Notes under the pieces: generated by a model
The model's database searches: none
What the model was told of the DNA's origin: nothing
The model's input: the letters and a program-made list of their open reading frames with translations, nothing else
Made by a program: the position numbers and the translations under genes
DNA from: Chloroflexota bacterium
Lineage (GTDB): Bacteria; Chloroflexota; Anaerolineae; Promineifilales; Promineifilaceae
NCBI GenBank assembly: GCA_024223125.1
Contig: JAAEOP010000139.1
Location: 17,606 to 81,605 of the forward strand
Length of the DNA stretch: 64,000 nucleotides
Reading direction: 5' to 3'
Shown: positions 51,283 through 59,847 of the stretch, in pieces
How the letters are laid out: each line of letters begins with the position of its first letter
Numbering within the stretch: the first letter of the stretch is position 1

Positions 51283-53046
51283 TTGGCTGAATTTGTTGTT
51301 GATTCTGTAAAGAATACAGACCAACGTTCGGCGCGGCGTTGGATTTGGGCGCACATGTCGCGGCATAAACTGCTGATTGTGGGCGTGTTTATTGGCGCGT
51401 TTGGCAATGCGGCTTTAGCTGCGGCCGTACCCATTTTAACAGGCGTGGCGTTTGATGCCGTATTAGCGACGCCGCCAGAGTTGCGCTTGTTAGGATTAAC
51501 GGCCGTGGCTGTCATCCTCAGCCAAATCATCCGCGCTGTTTTGCAATTGGGACGCAATTTTTCCAGCGCCGTGTTAGGGGAACGGCTGGAACGAGACATG
51601 CGCCAGGAACTTTACGTCAGTCTGCTGGGCAAGAGCATGACCTTCCACGATATGCGGCCGGTAGGGGACACGATGGCGCGAGCAACCAATGATGTGCGTG
51701 AAATCAACTTGATGTTTAACACTGGTTTCAACCTGGTCATCGGCTCCGCTAATTTTATGCTGATGCCTTTGTTACTGGCTCCCCGTTACAATCCGGCTTT
51801 GGTTGTAGCCCCCCTGTTTTTTATAATCACTTACGCCTTTTCTCTGGTGCGTTATTTGCGTCGCTTGAATTCGGTGGCAGACCGTGTGCGCCAATCATTT
51901 GGGAAGATGAACGGCCGTCTGGCGGAAGCAATAGACGGTATTGAACTGGTTAAAAGCGCCGCTCAAGAAGAAGATGAGATTGCCCGTTTTGCCCAGAATG
52001 CAACACAGTACCGGGATGCGGCCGTGACCCAAGGACGAATTGAAGCCCGCTTTTTGCCGCTGCTGTTTTTAGGGTTGACTGTAGCGATTGGCTTTGCCCA
52101 TTCTCTGCTGCTGTTTCAGGATGGGTTGCTTCAGGTGGGGGATGTGGTTGCTTACATGGGACTGCTGACTCTATTCCAATTCCCCACCTTCATTTCGCTC
52201 ATGGCCTATTCACGAGTTTCGTTAGGCTTTGCCGGGGCGCGTCGCATTTTAGAATTGATGAATGCGGAAACATTGCTAGACGAAAATGCCCGGGGACATC
52301 AAGGCAAGATTCAGGGAACTGTTCGTTTTGAAGATGTCTGGTTTGGTTACGTAGAAGGTGTGTGTGCCCTGGAAGCGATTAATTTCATTGTGGAGCCAGG
52401 GCAGACGGTGGCTCTGGTGGGGCAAACGGGATCGGGCAAAAGCAGTGTTACAAAGCTGATGAATCGAACGTATGATGTCGGTCACGGCCGTGTACTCATA
52501 GATGGTCTGGATGTACGTGACTGGAATCTGGCCGCTTTGCGACAGCAAATCTCTATCATCGAGCAAGACATCTTCCTCTTCTCCCGCACCGTTGCCGAAA
52601 ACATCGCTTTTGGTTGCCCTGAGGCCACGCCGCAAATGGTGGCAGAGGCAGCCAAAGCAGCCCAGGCACACGACTTTATACTGAATTTTAAGGATGGGTA
52701 TGAAACGGTGATTGGGGAGCGAGGGGTCACATTGTCTGGCGGACAGCGACAGCGGTTGGCGTTGGCGCGGGCCTTCCTGACAAAGCCACACATCCTCATT
52801 TTGGATGATTCTACCAGCGCTGTAGACAGCGCCACAGAAGACCAGATTCAGCAGGCCATTATCCAGGCGGCCGTCGGACAAACAACCATCCTCATCACCC
52901 ACCGTTTATCCCAAATTCGCTGGGCAGATTTAGTATTGGTGATGCGCCAAGGGCGGCTGGCAGCTAAAGGTACGCATGAGGAGTTGATGGAAAGTTCGGC
53001 CGCCTACCGCCGTATTTTTGAACAGTACGAAACGGTCGGGTCATAA
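51283..53046 (+). CDS. ABC exporter half-transporter (permease and ATPase fused)
   Basis: This 587-residue protein has six membrane helices (about 30-330) and an ATPase domain with Walker A GQTGSGKSSVTKLMN, signature LSGGQRQRLALARA and Walker B ILILDDSTSAVDS. The residue after the Walker B aspartate is Asp rather than the usual catalytic Glu, a feature of one half of heterodimeric exporters. No second half-transporter is next to it. It starts with TTG after AAGGATGTTAC. Substrate is unknown. Confidence 0.9.
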   Translation: MAEFVVDSVKNTDQRSARRWIWAHMSRHKLLIVGVFIGAFGNAALAAAVPILTGVAFDAVLATPPELRLLGLTAVAVILSQIIRAVLQLGRNFSSAVLGERLERDMRQELYVSLLGKSMTFHDMRPVGDTMARATNDVREINLMFNTGFNLVIGSANFMLMPLLLAPRYNPALVVAPLFFIITYAFSLVRYLRRLNSVADRVRQSFGKMNGRLAEAIDGIELVKSAAQEEDEIARFAQNATQYRDAAVTQGRIEARFLPLLFLGLTVAIGFAHSLLLFQDGLLQVGDVVAYMGLLTLFQFPTFISLMAYSRVSLGFAGARRILELMNAETLLDENARGHQGKIQGTVRFEDVWFGYVEGVCALEAINFIVEPGQTVALVGQTGSGKSSVTKLMNRTYDVGHGRVLIDGLDVRDWNLAALRQQISIIEQDIFLFSRTVAENIAFGCPEATPQMVAEAAKAAQAHDFILNFKDGYETVIGERGVTLSGGQRQRLALARAFLTKPHILILDDSTSAVDSATEDQIQQAIIQAAVGQTTILITHRLSQIRWADLVLVMRQGRLAAKGTHEELMESSAAYRRIFEQYETVGS

Positions 53047-53066
53047 TTTCCTCGTATATCCTCTTT

Positions 53067-53240
53067 ATGTTCGGGGTAATTGATGATGCCCTACGACCGA
53101 TTCCGCGTGAGTTGATGGACCCGGCAACCCCAGAAGCTGTAGCGCAGCGGGTGGCTTCCACCCCAACGAGTAAATGGCTTGTGGTGATGTTTAGCCGTGC
53201 AGTTTGGAATCGAGAATGGACTTATACCTTCCTTCAATAA
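53067..53240 (+). CDS. small ORF, 57 aa, unknown
   Basis: This frame encodes MFGVIDDALRPIPRELMDPA and ends VVMFSRAVWNREWTYTFLQ. Codon use is ordinary. There is no good ribosome site and no family match by eye. It fills the gap between the ABC exporter and the sulfatase gene, whose stop it overlaps by seven bases. It may be a real small protein or a remnant. Confidence 0.4.
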   Translation: MFGVIDDALRPIPRELMDPATPEAVAQRVASTPTSKWLVVMFSRAVWNREWTYTFLQ

Positions 53241-54691
53241 ACCGCTTCCCAATCTTCTCCCCAGGCATCTTGCCAGAGCCAGGGCTTGTCGGAGTTGGCT
53301 TTGACCACGCCGCCGTGCCACAGGTCATAGCGGGGATCACTGTATTGGTTGAAGAAGTCGGCGAGGCGGCGCTGGAGGATTATGGCCGTTTCCCTATAAG
53401 CCACATCATCACTCAAATTCATTTTCTCACCCGGATCGCGTACCAAATCATACAGTTCGTCGGCAAAGGGGTTGCTGGGGCTGCCCCTAAACCGCTCCAT
53501 ATAAAGCCAGCGTGGGGTGCGGATGGCACGGGTTTCTTCCTGTTCCATGAACACAGCATCATCCCAGGTAAACGGCCGTCCTGCCAATAAGGGCATTAAA
53601 CTGTGAGAAGGGGTGGGGTGAACGGCCGTTTCATTAATCCCCGCCGCTTCCAAAATCGTGGCAAACAAATCAATCTGACTGACCATCAAACTTGATGTCT
53701 GGAGCGGGGCAATTGTGCCCGGTTGGTGCAGCAGCAATGGGATACTAAACGCCGGACCATGTGCATTTGACGGCCATGTGGCCTGCCCATGTCCCCAAAA
53801 GCCATTGTGCCCTAGAGAGAAGCCATGATCGGCCGTGAAAATCAGCAATGTCTCCTCTAATATTCCCGCCTGTTGTACGGCCGCTAACACCTGGCCCACA
53901 CCATCATCCACCATGCTCATTTGGGAATAGTAATTCCGCAGTGAAGGCAAATCATTTGGCGTGGTTAATTCGGCGCTGTAATCAATGCCGCCACCGCTCA
54001 TATCCTTTTTCAGGTCGTACCGGATTATCGCTTCGCGACTCAATCCTTCGCGGGGGACGGTGTGCATGGGTGTGTTTTCGTACAGAGGATAGAAGCGGTT
54101 GCGCCCCGGCCCCTCAATGGCCGGCCAATGACCATAAGGGGCATTGTAGGTCAGGCAGAGGAAGAAAGGCGCATTGTCATTTCGGGTTTGAATGTACTTG
54201 ACGGCTTTGTCGGTGAAAATGTCTACAGAGTGGCCGGGGTAGGTGGTTTCACGGCCGTTTTCAATCACCCGATTCCCCCAAAAATTTCGTGTATGCCCAT
54301 AGGGGAACGTCACCCAATGCTCAAACCCATTTTGCGGCCGAAACGGGGAGCCAATATGGTACTTGCCGATGAGTGCGGTCTGGTAGCCATGCGTTTGCAG
54401 CATTTCTGGTAGGGTGGCAAATTCAGCGATACCGTTCCACTCCGGCGGCCAATTGTCCATCAGCCGGTCATCTAGCCAGGTGTGAATGCCGTGCTGCGAG
54501 GGCATCAAGCCGGTCAACACCGAGGCGCGGCAAGGGGAACACATGCCGTTAACACAATATGCGTTGTCAAAGCGAATACCTTGCTGGGCTAACCTGTCCA
54601 AATGGGGTGTATGAATTTCGTCATTACCGTAGTAGCCCAGCAGTTCGGCCGGCTGGTTATCGGTCATGATGAGTAAGATGTTTGGAGACAT
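53234..54691 (-). CDS. sulfatase
   Basis: This 485-residue enzyme has the sulfatase signature CSPCRASVLTG, with the formylglycine cysteine at 51, metal ligands in MTDNQ near residue 11 and IFTADHGFSLGHNGFWGHG, and TALIGKYHIGS. The C-terminal part (LYDLVRDPGEKMNL) is typical of the family. It has no clear signal peptide. It would hydrolyse sulfate esters or use another formylglycine chemistry, and the substrate is unknown. No formylglycine-generating enzyme is in the window. Confidence 0.93.
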   Translation of the reverse strand: MSPNILLIMTDNQPAELLGYYGNDEIHTPHLDRLAQQGIRFDNAYCVNGMCSPCRASVLTGLMPSQHGIHTWLDDRLMDNWPPEWNGIAEFATLPEMLQTHGYQTALIGKYHIGSPFRPQNGFEHWVTFPYGHTRNFWGNRVIENGRETTYPGHSVDIFTDKAVKYIQTRNDNAPFFLCLTYNAPYGHWPAIEGPGRNRFYPLYENTPMHTVPREGLSREAIIRYDLKKDMSGGGIDYSAELTTPNDLPSLRNYYSQMSMVDDGVGQVLAAVQQAGILEETLLIFTADHGFSLGHNGFWGHGQATWPSNAHGPAFSIPLLLHQPGTIAPLQTSSLMVSQIDLFATILEAAGINETAVHPTPSHSLMPLLAGRPFTWDDAVFMEQEETRAIRTPRWLYMERFRGSPSNPFADELYDLVRDPGEKMNLSDDVAYRETAIILQRRLADFFNQYSDPRYDLWHGGVVKANSDKPWLWQDAWGEDWEAVY

Positions 54692-54885
54692 GATTATAAA
54701 GATACCCGTAGAATGATTCGATCACAAGTTGAGAAATGGGTGACTGTGCCGGATAAGCCGTTTTGTTGTATCTGTCACACCCAGTTGAATGTTGAAGAAA
54801 TGAAGATTAACGATCATTGACGATGCCTGGCAAATGTCTCTGTTTGCTTCTAACATTAGTGTATTGACCCCAAAATGACTCTGAT

Positions 54886-54915
54886 TTGACACATTAGCTC
54901 CCCTTTTCCTATAAT
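54886..54915 (+). promoter_or_regulatory. consensus promoter with start at the ATG
   Basis: A perfect TTGACA (54886-54891) and TATAAT (54910-54915) are 18 bases apart. The predicted start of transcription is near 54922, which is the A of the sensor kinase ATG, so the mRNA may be leaderless. Confidence 0.7.
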
Positions 54916-54921
54916 TGCCTC

Positions 54922-57900
54922 ATGAGAGGAGTTTCACTATTTAGTAGCTGGCACTGTGCTGTTTTTCTGCTGTTTGTTCTGGGTTTAACCAGTTGTGGGC
55001 AGTCGGCGCCATTAGCATCTTTGCCAGTCGCAGTTACGCCAATATCCTCCTCGGCTGTCACCCTCCCAACACAACCTGTCTCCAACAACACATCAAAACT
55101 GGATACTGACAACGACCAGATTCGTTTTGAGCATTTATCACTTGAAGATGGTCTTTCGCACAGCACAGTCCTAAGCATTTACCAGGACAGTAAGGGGTAT
55201 TTGTGGTTTGGTACGTTGGATGGATTAAATAAATATGATGGCCACAACTTCACCATTTACGAAAACGATCCCGATAATCCCTATAGTCTGAGCGACAATA
55301 TCGTGCAAGTTATTTTTGAAGACTGGGCCGGTAATATGTGGTTTGGTACGGTAGATGGCGGTCTCAACCGTTTTGACCGGCGTACGGAGCGGTTTGTTTC
55401 TTATAAACACGATCCGGCCGATCCCGACAGTTTGGGTAGTAATGAGGTCACGGCCGTGCTAGAAGACCAAACTGGCGCCCTATGGGTAGCTGCATTTAGA
55501 GGCGGGCTAAACAAATTTGTGCCGGAAACAGAACAGTTTATTCGTTACCAACACGAGCCAGATAACCCTGGCAGCTTGAGTAGCAATCAGATATGGGCTG
55601 TTCATGCGGATAGCCAAGGGATGTTGTGGGTAGGAACTGTGGGAGGCGGCTTAAACCGGTTTAATCCCCAAACCGGGCAGGTAATGAGATATTATTTCAA
55701 CCCTGATGATCCTGATAGTCTGAGCCACAATATTGTAGCCGCCATTCATGAAGATCGTTTTGGGGATTTATGGATAGGAACCTACGGTGGTGGTTTGAAT
55801 CGTTTTGATCGGGAAACAGGTCGATTTTCCCATTTTCAGCACGATTATCGGTACACATCTGGCATTGGTGGGAATCGTATTATTTCTATTCAGGAGGATA
55901 GGGCGGGCGCTTTATGGTTGAGTATTGTGGGCAAAGGGGTAGATAGATATGATCCGGTTGACGGCCGTTTTACTCATTTCGAGCCTGATCCCAATGACCC
56001 CAATGATTTAAGTGGTGACCTGATATTAACCATTTTCAGCGATCAATCTGGTGTTGTGTGGCTGGGTACAAGTGGCGACGGCGTCAATAAATATGATTCT
56101 GATAAACGTCATTTTATCCGCTATCAACCTGATCCCAATAATAAAAACAGTCTGCAAGGTAGCAGTGTCTCAGCTATTATTGAAGATTCCCTGGGTATTT
56201 TGTGGGTCGGTACAGAAGCCGGGCTGAATAAATTTAACCGGACGACTAGTCGCTATATCCATTACAAAAGCGATCCCCAAGATCCTTATAGTTTAAGCAG
56301 TGATGTTGTCCTTTCAATTCTTGAAGACAGCCGGGGAATATTGTGGATAGGAACCCGAAATGGACTGAATGTGTTTGATCGTCAAGCAGAAAACGCAAAC
56401 GTTTTTCGGCACAATCCTTTAGATGTCAACAGCTTGATCCATAATTCTGTGGGGGTGATTTATGAGGATACGGCCGGGAATATTTGGCTGGGAACAGCGC
56501 TCGGACTGGATAAATTCGATCTTGATTCCAGTATCTTTGTCCATTATGTAAATAATCCAGATAATCCCCAAAGTATAACCGAAGGGGGTATAAGCACCAT
56601 TTTTGAAGATAAATCTGGCAATATGTGGGTGGGAACCTCAAATGGCTTAAACAAGTTTAATCAACAGAGTAATCAGTTTGTTCGTTACCAACATGATTCT
56701 TATGATTCGACCAGCTTGAGTAATGATACCGTCTTGGCAATCTTTGAAGACGATGCTGGTTATTTATGGGTAGGTACAAAAGGGGGCGGATTGAATAAAC
56801 TCGATCAAACGACGGGTACAATTCAACGTTACTTGAAAAAGGATGGTTTAGCTAACAACACGATTTATGGCATTTTGGGCGATGAATTTGGAAACTTGTG
56901 GCTTAGTACCAATAAAGGGTTGAGCCGATTTAATCCGCTTACAGAAATATTTACGAATTATGACAAACGGGACGGGCTGCAAAGTGATGAGTTTAATGCC
57001 AATGCGTATTTTCAAAGCAACAGTGGTGATCTGTTTTTTGGCGGCATCAATGGCTTCAATGTGTTTCAGCCTCAAAAAATTACCGATAATCCTTATGTGC
57101 CGCCCATTGTTTTAACAACACTTACCCAAAGCGGCAAGCCGATTGCCCCAGAACAGCAAGCGGACACGTTGGAAACGGTGACGCTGCGTTGGCCTAATAA
57201 TTTCTTTGAGTTTGAGTTCGCTGCCTTAAGCTTTTCGCAGCCGGAAAAAAATCAGTATGCGTATATGTTGGAGGGGTGGGAGGAGTCATGGAACTATGTG
57301 GGCACACGGCCGTTCGGCCGTTATACCAATCTCCCTGGCGGAACCTATACATTGCGTGTGCGTGGTTCCAATAATGATGGTGTTTGGAATGATGCTGGTG
57401 TCGCTTTGGAAGTGATTGTTGTGCCTCCATTTTGGGCGACTTGGTGGTTTAGGGGATTGACGGCCGTTCTCTTCCTTAGCGTGCTTGTTGTAGGATATAG
57501 AGTGCGGGTGAGAACTGTGCAAAACCGGAATCGGGAACTTAAACGACAGGTATCTGAACGAACACATACGCTGGCCCAAAAAACAGTAGAGCTAGACCGG
57601 CGGCGTAAAATTGCCGAGGGGCTGCGGGAGATTATGATCATTCTCAATTCCAACCGCTCCCTGGCTGATAGTTTGCGCCATATCGTCCAGCAAGCGGCCG
57701 TGCTGACTAGGGCTGATGAGGTCATCATTTTTCGTCTGGAAGCAAACGAAGCACCCGCAATTTTGGCTAATAGTTCAGGTGTCCATCTAAACGGTGAATT
57801 GAGCGCTTATATGACTTTGTTGCAAGATGGGTTGACGCTTGAAGATGGAACACGGCCGTTACGCATCTCCAACTTTAGTAACGGCCGCCAGCCTCGTCAA

Positions 57901-58755
57901 TACCATTCCTTGTTGGGAATTCCACTTAAGGTGGAAGATGATAATTTTGGCGGGTTGGCCTGGTTTTACACCGACCAACGAACCTTTTCGGAGGAAGAAG
58001 TGGAGTTGGGTTTCTCCTTTGCCGATCAGGCCGCGTTGGCAATTGCCAATGATCAATTACGCAGCACGGTTGAGGAAACGGCCGTAGAAATGGAACGCGG
58101 CCGTCTGGCCCGTGATCTGCATGACGCCGTTACCCAAACGCTCTTTTCGGCCGGGTTAATTGCTGAAGTGTTGCCTGCTACTTGGGATGGAAACCGAGAC
58201 AAGGGGCAAAAGCTGCTACATGAACTCAAGCAGTTGAACCGGGGGGCAATTGCCGAAATGCGGACGTTGTTGTTGGAGTTACGGCCGTCTGCCTTAACTG
58301 ACGCCAATTTGGGCGACCTGCTTAAACAGTTGGCCGACACCGTTACCGGACGCACAGGTATTCCTGTGTCTGTACAGGAAACTGGTGAATGTCATCTGCC
58401 GGCCGATGTGCATGAAGCCCTATACCGAATTGCCCAGGAAGCATGTAACAACATTGTCAAACATGCTCAGGCCAATCAGGTGACGTTAATGTTAAACTGT
58501 CCATCGGCACACAATTGTGAAATGATAGGGCAGCGTGTTGCTTTGCAGGTGTGTGATAATGGTCGTGGTTTCAATCCTGACGCCATTCCTCCTACCCATT
58601 TAGGCGTCAAAATAATGCGCGAACGGGCCGAATCGGTGGGGGCCAAATTTAAGGTACAAAGCCAACCTGAACAGGGCACAGAAATTACGGTGACATGGTT
58701 GGGGCCGACACGCGCCACCAACTGCCACCCCTTATCCACCACTCCCCATTTATGA
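54922..58755 (+). CDS. giant propeller sensor histidine kinase (Reg_prop, Y_Y_Y, GAF, HisKA_3)
   Basis: This 1277-residue protein has a lipoprotein-type signal (LLFVLGLTSC). Fourteen LWxGT-type repeats (about 60-720) follow, consistent with two seven-bladed propellers, then a Y_Y_Y domain (about 735-805), a membrane helix (about 835-852), and a GAF domain (about 900-1040). The HisKA_3 phosphoacceptor is RGRLARDLHDAVTQTLFSA, and the HATPase has YRIAQEACNNIVKHAQ and VCDNGRGFNPD. It should sense an extracellular compound and phosphorylate the NarL-type regulator 8 bases downstream. The gene starts with ATG directly at the promoter. Confidence 0.92.
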   Translation: MRGVSLFSSWHCAVFLLFVLGLTSCGQSAPLASLPVAVTPISSSAVTLPTQPVSNNTSKLDTDNDQIRFEHLSLEDGLSHSTVLSIYQDSKGYLWFGTLDGLNKYDGHNFTIYENDPDNPYSLSDNIVQVIFEDWAGNMWFGTVDGGLNRFDRRTERFVSYKHDPADPDSLGSNEVTAVLEDQTGALWVAAFRGGLNKFVPETEQFIRYQHEPDNPGSLSSNQIWAVHADSQGMLWVGTVGGGLNRFNPQTGQVMRYYFNPDDPDSLSHNIVAAIHEDRFGDLWIGTYGGGLNRFDRETGRFSHFQHDYRYTSGIGGNRIISIQEDRAGALWLSIVGKGVDRYDPVDGRFTHFEPDPNDPNDLSGDLILTIFSDQSGVVWLGTSGDGVNKYDSDKRHFIRYQPDPNNKNSLQGSSVSAIIEDSLGILWVGTEAGLNKFNRTTSRYIHYKSDPQDPYSLSSDVVLSILEDSRGILWIGTRNGLNVFDRQAENANVFRHNPLDVNSLIHNSVGVIYEDTAGNIWLGTALGLDKFDLDSSIFVHYVNNPDNPQSITEGGISTIFEDKSGNMWVGTSNGLNKFNQQSNQFVRYQHDSYDSTSLSNDTVLAIFEDDAGYLWVGTKGGGLNKLDQTTGTIQRYLKKDGLANNTIYGILGDEFGNLWLSTNKGLSRFNPLTEIFTNYDKRDGLQSDEFNANAYFQSNSGDLFFGGINGFNVFQPQKITDNPYVPPIVLTTLTQSGKPIAPEQQADTLETVTLRWPNNFFEFEFAALSFSQPEKNQYAYMLEGWEESWNYVGTRPFGRYTNLPGGTYTLRVRGSNNDGVWNDAGVALEVIVVPPFWATWWFRGLTAVLFLSVLVVGYRVRVRTVQNRNRELKRQVSERTHTLAQKTVELDRRRKIAEGLREIMIILNSNRSLADSLRHIVQQAAVLTRADEVIIFRLEANEAPAILANSSGVHLNGELSAYMTLLQDGLTLEDGTRPLRISNFSNGRQPRQYHSLLGIPLKVEDDNFGGLAWFYTDQRTFSEEEVELGFSFADQAALAIANDQLRSTVEETAVEMERGRLARDLHDAVTQTLFSAGLIAEVLPATWDGNRDKGQKLLHELKQLNRGAIAEMRTLLLELRPSALTDANLGDLLKQLADTVTGRTGIPVSVQETGECHLPADVHEALYRIAQEACNNIVKHAQANQVTLMLNCPSAHNCEMIGQRVALQVCDNGRGFNPDAIPPTHLGVKIMRERAESVGAKFKVQSQPEQGTEITVTWLGPTRATNCHPLSTTPHL

Positions 58756-58763
58756 GGAATAAG

Positions 58764-59402
58764 ATGAGTACAAAAAATATTCGTGTTATGTTAGTAGATG
58801 ATCATGATATGGTACGGCGCGGTTTGGCAGCGTTCTTGGATATTCAGCTCGATTTGCAATTGGTGGGCGAGGCGAACAACGGCCGTAAAGCTCTGGAAAT
58901 GTGCAAACTGCTCCACCCAGATGTCATTCTGATGGATTTGGTTATGCCGGAGATGGACGGCATGGAAACGATTCAAGCCATTCGGCGCAAATGGCCCCAT
59001 ATACAAATCATTGCCCTGACCAGTTTTCAGGAAAAGGATTTGGTCCATCAAGCATTGCGAGCCGGGGCTATTAGCTATTTGCTGAAAAATGTGACAGTAG
59101 ATGAATTGGCGGAGGCGATCCGGGCGGCCGTAAACGGCCGTGCCACCATCTCCCCAGAAGCAACCCAGGCCCTCATTCAAACCGCCTGCCAGCCAACAAT
59201 GCCGGAATATGACTTGACCACCCGTGAGGTTGAAGTGTTGCATTTACTGGTAGAAGGACTTAGCAACCCTCAAATTGCAACCCGACTCAGTGTCAGCCGT
59301 TCTACAGCGCGGGCGCATGTAAGCAATATCTTGGCAAAACTGGATGTCTGTAATCGGACCGAAGCAATTTCCATGGCATTTCGCCAGAACTTAGTGAGGT
59401 AG
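58764..59402 (+). CDS. NarL/LuxR-family response regulator
   Basis: This 212-residue protein has a receiver domain (VMLVDDHDMVRRGL, with phosphoacceptor in DVILMDLVMPEMDG, LTSF and the lysine in YLLKNVTVDE) and a LuxR helix-turn-helix (LTTREVEVLHLLVEGLSNPQ, then RLSVSRSTARAHVSNILAKL). The ATG at 58764 follows GAGGAATAAG. It is the cognate regulator of the propeller kinase. Its target may include the palindromes after it. Confidence 0.95.
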   Translation: MSTKNIRVMLVDDHDMVRRGLAAFLDIQLDLQLVGEANNGRKALEMCKLLHPDVILMDLVMPEMDGMETIQAIRRKWPHIQIIALTSFQEKDLVHQALRAGAISYLLKNVTVDELAEAIRAAVNGRATISPEATQALIQTACQPTMPEYDLTTREVEVLHLLVEGLSNPQIATRLSVSRSTARAHVSNILAKLDVCNRTEAISMAFRQNLVR

Positions 59403-59494
59403 TGTCAGCTTTCTGTCAATATTGTTGAGTTAACAATTATTTTCCCTTCCTTCTTTCGTGCATCCATTTCCCTAACTTATTAAAATCTCCTACT

Positions 59495-59648
59495 TGGTCA
59501 ACTGACCATAAGTGTTAACTTAAGCGAAGACCTCGCAGGTTTTAACGCAAAACCTCAGAGGGGCGTAGATCATTTTGGAAACCTGCGAGGTCTTAAGTTA
59601 ACGACAATGGTCAACTGACCAATGTACATATTGGACATCTGTCCAATA
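59495..59648. promoter_or_regulatory. operator-like palindromes between regulator and transporter
   Basis: TGGTCAACTGACCA occurs exactly at 59495-59508 and 59608-59621. TATTGGACATCTGTCCAATA (59629-59648) is a third, related palindrome. Their common core is TGG(T/A)CA-NN-TG(A/T)CCA. They lie between the LuxR-type regulator gene and the transporter operon, so regulator binding is plausible. Confidence 0.5.
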
Positions 59649-59650
59649 CA

Positions 59651-59687
59651 AAAATTCCCCAGGTGGCTAATGTGCCTGGGGAATTTT
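59651..59687. terminator. strong hairpin terminator after the two-component pair
   Basis: AAAATTCCCCAGG and CCTGGGGAATTTT pair over 13 bases with an 11-base loop. Because T and A runs are in the stem, it can act in either direction. It should end the kinase-regulator transcript before the transporter genes. Confidence 0.75.
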
Positions 59688-59847
59688 CGTTATAAACTCT
59701 GCACATGGTCAAATTAGTGACATTTCGGTGACTCTGCAAAAAGATATTTGATCTCCTCTACTAAGTTGGCTGGCGAACACGGCGTCAGTCAACTTCCATT
59801 TATATACCCGTGATTTTGTCCCACATCCACAAAGGAGGATAAACCTA

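Larger units (their letters stand above)
59403..59847. other. 445-base palindrome-rich spacer
   Basis: No gene is seen. It contains an inverted repeat (59511-59606) with arms GTTAACTTAAG and GACCTCGCAGGTTT, two copies of TGGTCAACTGACCA, a TATTGGACA palindrome and a strong hairpin. The last 80 bases form the leader of the oligopeptide-binding protein gene, whose ribosome site is AAAGGAGG. No confident promoter hexamers were seen. Confidence 0.6.
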
